From the NCBI GenBank assembly GCA_022414725.1, contig CM039466.1, positions 38,845,239-38,909,238 on the forward strand: 64,000 bases of DNA, given 5' to 3'. The stretch is from Microglena sp. YARC. Its lineage: Eukaryota; Chlorophyta; Chlorophyceae; Chlamydomonadales; Chlamydomonadaceae. Shown here piece by piece: positions 62,815 to 64,000 of this stretch. The notes below the pieces were generated by a model, which was not told the origin of the DNA, did not search any database, and saw nothing but the letters and a program-made list of their open reading frames with translations. The position numbers and the translations under genes are program-made. Numbering within the stretch: the first letter of the stretch is position 1; every line of letters starts with the position of its first letter.

Positions 62815-64000
62815 CTAGGTGCCAGATGCTTGGTATCCATCAAGCTCCAGCTGCTGGTGGAGTTTTTCTAAGAGAGTGGAAAATGACCTCTTAGACATCC
62901 TAGGGGTGTCAAGCATGTTGATGAGACAGAAGTCCATTGGGTTCCAGTGCATGCTCAGGTTGTTGACACAGATCACTTTCCCTCCAGGGTATACACAGCT
63001 GATGGGGCCCATGAGCATTTTGGGCCAGGTAATCAGGACTCTTGCAAGTGCTTGGACCATAGTTGCTTGCAGGCAGATGGCCCACTGGAGGGTGGGCCTG
63101 TCAGCTGTAGAGACAGTGGGGTAGGAGTGGACCATGTGCTGTAGTCTGTTGATGTGCTTGAGGATGGGTCCACAGACTGAGGAGGGACTGCTGTGCATCT
63201 GTCTGCTGGGGAATTTGTGCTGCTCAGATGCTAGCAGGGTAGGGAACTTGGTGGTGAACTGACTGATGATAGTGGGGACAGGCTGTCTTGGTCTGATGCT
63301 AAGGGCTCTAAGGGAGGAAGGAGAGTTGTTGAGGGTGGTCAGCAGAGTTACAAACCTGGTCCTGGAGAGGCCAGAGTTGTTAAAGAAGTGGACTGGGTAG
63401 GTGTTCATGTTGACATGGGTGAGGGGCTGATCAGGGGAGGGGGAAGTAGCTGAGGGAATCCACTGGTCAAACCTAAGGGCTTGTGAGAGTTCAGACTGGG
63501 TGCAAGAACCTTGTCCATCTATGGGGCATGGGACATCTTCATATGCAGTCATGGCTTGGTCTAGCATGAGATCCATCTCTATCCTGGCTTGTGCTTCTGT
63601 CAGGTTGCAGAGGTCATCATAGGGGACAGTGGGGAGTTGCTGGATAGGGGTGGTAGAGTAGGCAGGATCTGGGATGAAATCGTGGGAGGAAGTTGTGTAG
63701 AGGTCATCTTGATGTTCCTGGTGTGATGTGAATTCCCCCCCATTGTCTGACTGGAGCAGGGATGCTGGACAGACATGTTCAAGGGCAGGCACATCATCAT
63801 CACCATTGGTAGGGGCTAAGTCTGGGAGACTTCCAGAGTTATTGTTGCTGATAGGGGGAGTGGAGTAGCTGCCAGCAAAGTCATCATTGTATTGCACAGC
63901 AGACTGGGTGATCATCATGAGGACCAGAGGGGAGGGAGGGCATGGGGGAAGGCATGTAGATGAGGGGGTGGAGATAGGGAGAGGGGGAGGGGAAGAGGGG
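62815..64000 (-). CDS. Element polyprotein, 3' part, frame intact
   Basis: An open minus-strand frame of 367 codons from the first ATG (63918) remains open to the window edge. It contains LLQSDNGGEFTSHQEHQDDL (integrase second-Asp block), then an acidic linker, DLCNLTEAQARIEMDLMLDQ, and the unrecognised terminal region ending LELDGYQASGT. Compared with 24977-26853 it lacks the frameshift and the TAG, so it shows what the undamaged reading looks like. The protease part lies beyond the edge. It is probably non-functional on its own for lack of reverse transcriptase; whether the terminal region has a role is unknown. Confidence 0.75.
   Translation of the reverse strand, partial: PSSPPPLPISTPSSTCLPPCPPSPLVLMMITQSAVQYNDDFAGSYSTPPISNNNSGSLPDLAPTNGDDDVPALEHVCPASLLQSDNGGEFTSHQEHQDDLYTTSSHDFIPDPAYSTTPIQQLPTVPYDDLCNLTEAQARIEMDLMLDQAMTAYEDVPCPIDGQGSCTQSELSQALRFDQWIPSATSPSPDQPLTHVNMNTYPVHFFNNSGLSRTRFVTLLTTLNNSPSSLRALSIRPRQPVPTIISQFTTKFPTLLASEQHKFPSRQMHSSPSSVCGPILKHINRLQHMVHSYPTVSTADRPTLQWAICLQATMVQALARVLITWPKMLMGPISCVYPGGKVICVNNLSMHWNPMDFCLINMLDTPRMSKRSFSTLLEKLHQQLELDGYQASGT

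Larger units (their letters stand above)
61963..64000 (-). mobile_element. Non-autonomous copia-like LTR element, copy 2 (runs off the window)
   Basis: The left (3') LTR, polypurine tract, roughly 600-bp tail and C-terminal coding region match copy 1 in order and spacing. The 5' half, including gag, lies beyond 64000. It shares with copy 1 the integrase stub followed directly by the unrecognised region and the absence of reverse transcriptase. The shortened layout is therefore ancestral to both, not a private deletion. Confidence 0.87.

Overview
The window looks like repeat-choked nuclear DNA from a eukaryote, probably of the green lineage. The grounds are spliceosomal GT-AG introns, an intron-containing tRNA-Val, degenerate TTTAGGG-type telomere-like tracts, a Ty1/copia-type LTR element and hAT-like MITEs. 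I cannot name the species. There are no bacterial operons, rRNA genes or CRISPR arrays.

Region 1 (1-35.9 kb) holds one large plus-strand gene interrupted by long introns. I can follow twelve exons (967-1211, 3773-4152, 7716-7942, 10331-10560, 13457-13635, 15850-16008, 17935-18123, 18933-19033, 21797-22077, 30008-30270, 31654-32115, 34388-34513). Each junction has GT/AG and the codon phase carries across all eleven introns, giving about 947 codons, open at both ends. The N-terminal third is a non-repetitive, Pro/Ser-rich region I do not recognise. From the sixth exon onward the protein is a chain of about eight ankyrin repeats, followed by an acidic, charged tail. The striking feature is the introns: most are filled with serial tandem copies of the adjacent exon edge plus its splice site, decaying with distance and mixed with G-, C-, GT- or pyrimidine-rich tracts. 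Two hAT-like MITE families, a fold-back element with a telomere-like loop, and a 4.6-kb LTR element (24120-28706, minus strand) have inserted into these introns.

The LTR element has 219-bp LTRs, a 5-bp target duplication, a gag with a CCHC-type knuckle, a copia-like protease region whose active-site triad reads D-C-A, and a stub of integrase. It has no recognisable reverse transcriptase. A second copy of the same reduced layout runs off the right edge (61963-64000), so this looks like a mobilised non-autonomous family.

Region 2 (36.3-46.6 kb) is one 27-bp satellite array of roughly 380 units. It gives huge but meaningless open frames on both strands and degrades into a 1000-base assembly gap (46628-47627). 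Region 3 (47.6-55.7 kb) is a succession of other minisatellites, telomere-like blocks, hairpins and a palindromic AT-rich array. Region 4 (55.7-62 kb) is more complex sequence: an intron-containing tRNA-Val(UAC), a duplicated block of about 460 bp, a cluster of AATAATCGT hairpin motifs, and two or three candidate exons of unknown genes.

All calls come from reading the sequence. No alignment or database search was run, and percent identities are counted or estimated by eye.
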